Shown: piece by piece, positions 63,763-64,000 of the stretch
How positions within the stretch are numbered: the stretch's first letter is position 1
Layout: every line of letters starts with the position of its first letter
Assembly (NCBI RefSeq): GCF_000741205.1
Contig: NZ_JGYW01000004.1
Coordinates: 186,001 to 250,000, forward strand
Source: Bifidobacterium gallicum DSM 20093 = LMG 11596
Lineage (GTDB): Bacteria; Actinomycetota; Actinomycetes; Actinomycetales; Bifidobacteriaceae
Direction: 5' to 3'
Length of the DNA: 64,000 nt
Position numbers and translations under genes: made by a program
Notes under the pieces: generated by a model
Told to the model about the DNA's origin: nothing
Seen by the model: only the letters and a program-made list of their open reading frames with translations
Database searches by the model: none

Positions 63763-64000
63763 CGTCACCCCCTTCAAACAGGTACTCACGGTTCTGCATG
63801 ACCATCGAGAACTCGAAAGTCAGGTAATCGCCGATAGCTTTCTCGAAATCTGCATCCGTCGGAATCTCATCGTTGAAGTAGTAGAACGAATGCAGCCACT
63901 CGTCATCGGCCTTCACCGTGGATTCCACGCAGAACTTCGACGGAGCCTCGGCGTTCCCGAACCACACATCAGCAAGTGCTGTCTCTTGTCTTTCGCCGAA
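63746..64000 (-). CDS. C-terminus of restriction-modification M (or fused RM) subunit, cut by window edge
   Basis: The open frame enters from beyond 64000 and ends at 63746 overlapping the S gene: FGERQETALADVWFGNAEAP to EFSMVMQNREYLFEGGDGD. Only ~84 residues are visible, without methyltransferase motifs. The assignment rests on the overlap with the S subunit and on resemblance to the C-terminal tails of HsdM-like methyltransferases. Confidence 0.55.
   Translation of the reverse strand, partial: FGERQETALADVWFGNAEAPSKFCVESTVKADDEWLHSFYYFNDEIPTDADFEKAIGDYLTFEFSMVMQNREYLFEGGDGDTES

Noticed and set aside
1-64000. tRNA or rRNA genes
   Set aside because: I looked for T-loop-like GGTTCGAA patterns and rRNA motifs by eye and found none convincing; tRNAscan-SE would settle it.
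57631-64000. Intact prophage
   Set aside because: No capsid, terminase, portal or lysis genes are visible; the only recombinase is broken.

Overview
The window reads as a chromosomal segment of a high-GC Gram-positive bacterium, most likely a Bifidobacterium or close relative. This is inferred from gene content and order: ftsK-pgsA-cinA-clgR-DUF3046-recA-recX-rnpB-hpf-secA-trpD in one block, a PASTA-domain Ser/Thr kinase, an actinobacterial LexA box (CGAAC-N4-GTTCG) upstream of recA, a GlxR-like Crp/Fnr regulator, and a DeoR-galT-galK cluster. No 16S, tRNA or other species marker is present, so I stop at the genus level.

Layout. 1-2.1 kb: a TM2-domain membrane protein, then 1.2 kb of non-coding DNA holding three related hairpins, a 53-bp tandem repeat and a long polypurine tract. 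2.1-11 kb: lipoate ligase with permuted domain order, Crp/Fnr regulator, class A penicillin-binding protein, an old-yellow-enzyme oxidoreductase, pyrD, and a dolichyl-phosphate-mannose-synthase-like glycosyltransferase. 11-16.4 kb: iron-dependent alcohol dehydrogenase, divergent from a DeoR-type regulator followed by galT and galK (Leloir galactose use). 16.4-17.95 kb: an IS200/IS605-type element carrying only TnpB, abutting the galK stop codon. 18-23 kb: polyprenyl diphosphate synthase, PASTA kinase, plsC, membrane protein. 23.3-40.8 kb: the conserved housekeeping block (trpD, secA, hpf, rnpB RNA, recX, recA, DUF3046, clgR, cinA, pgsA, ftsK, a Fic-like protein, miaA, miaB). 40.9-49 kb: small alarmone synthetase, Bax-inhibitor-1 protein, and a two-component system divergent from a three-gene ABC exporter. 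49-57.4 kb: a DUF262/DUF1524/RAMA protein translationally coupled to a nicotinamidase, aconitase, and a P-type ATPase.

57.5-64 kb is accessory DNA. It is AT-richer in parts and full of broken genes: an AAA ATPase remnant, a frameshifted GNAT, a RelB/YafQ-type toxin-antitoxin pair whose toxin frame breaks at a run of six A, a small membrane protein, and a large serine recombinase with an in-frame amber codon and a missing middle. It ends in the specificity and methyltransferase genes of a restriction-modification system that runs off the window. I see no CRISPR array, no rRNA and no convincing tRNA. Most intergenic hairpins behave as intrinsic terminators; several spacers and one coding region (galK) carry short degenerate tandem repeats.
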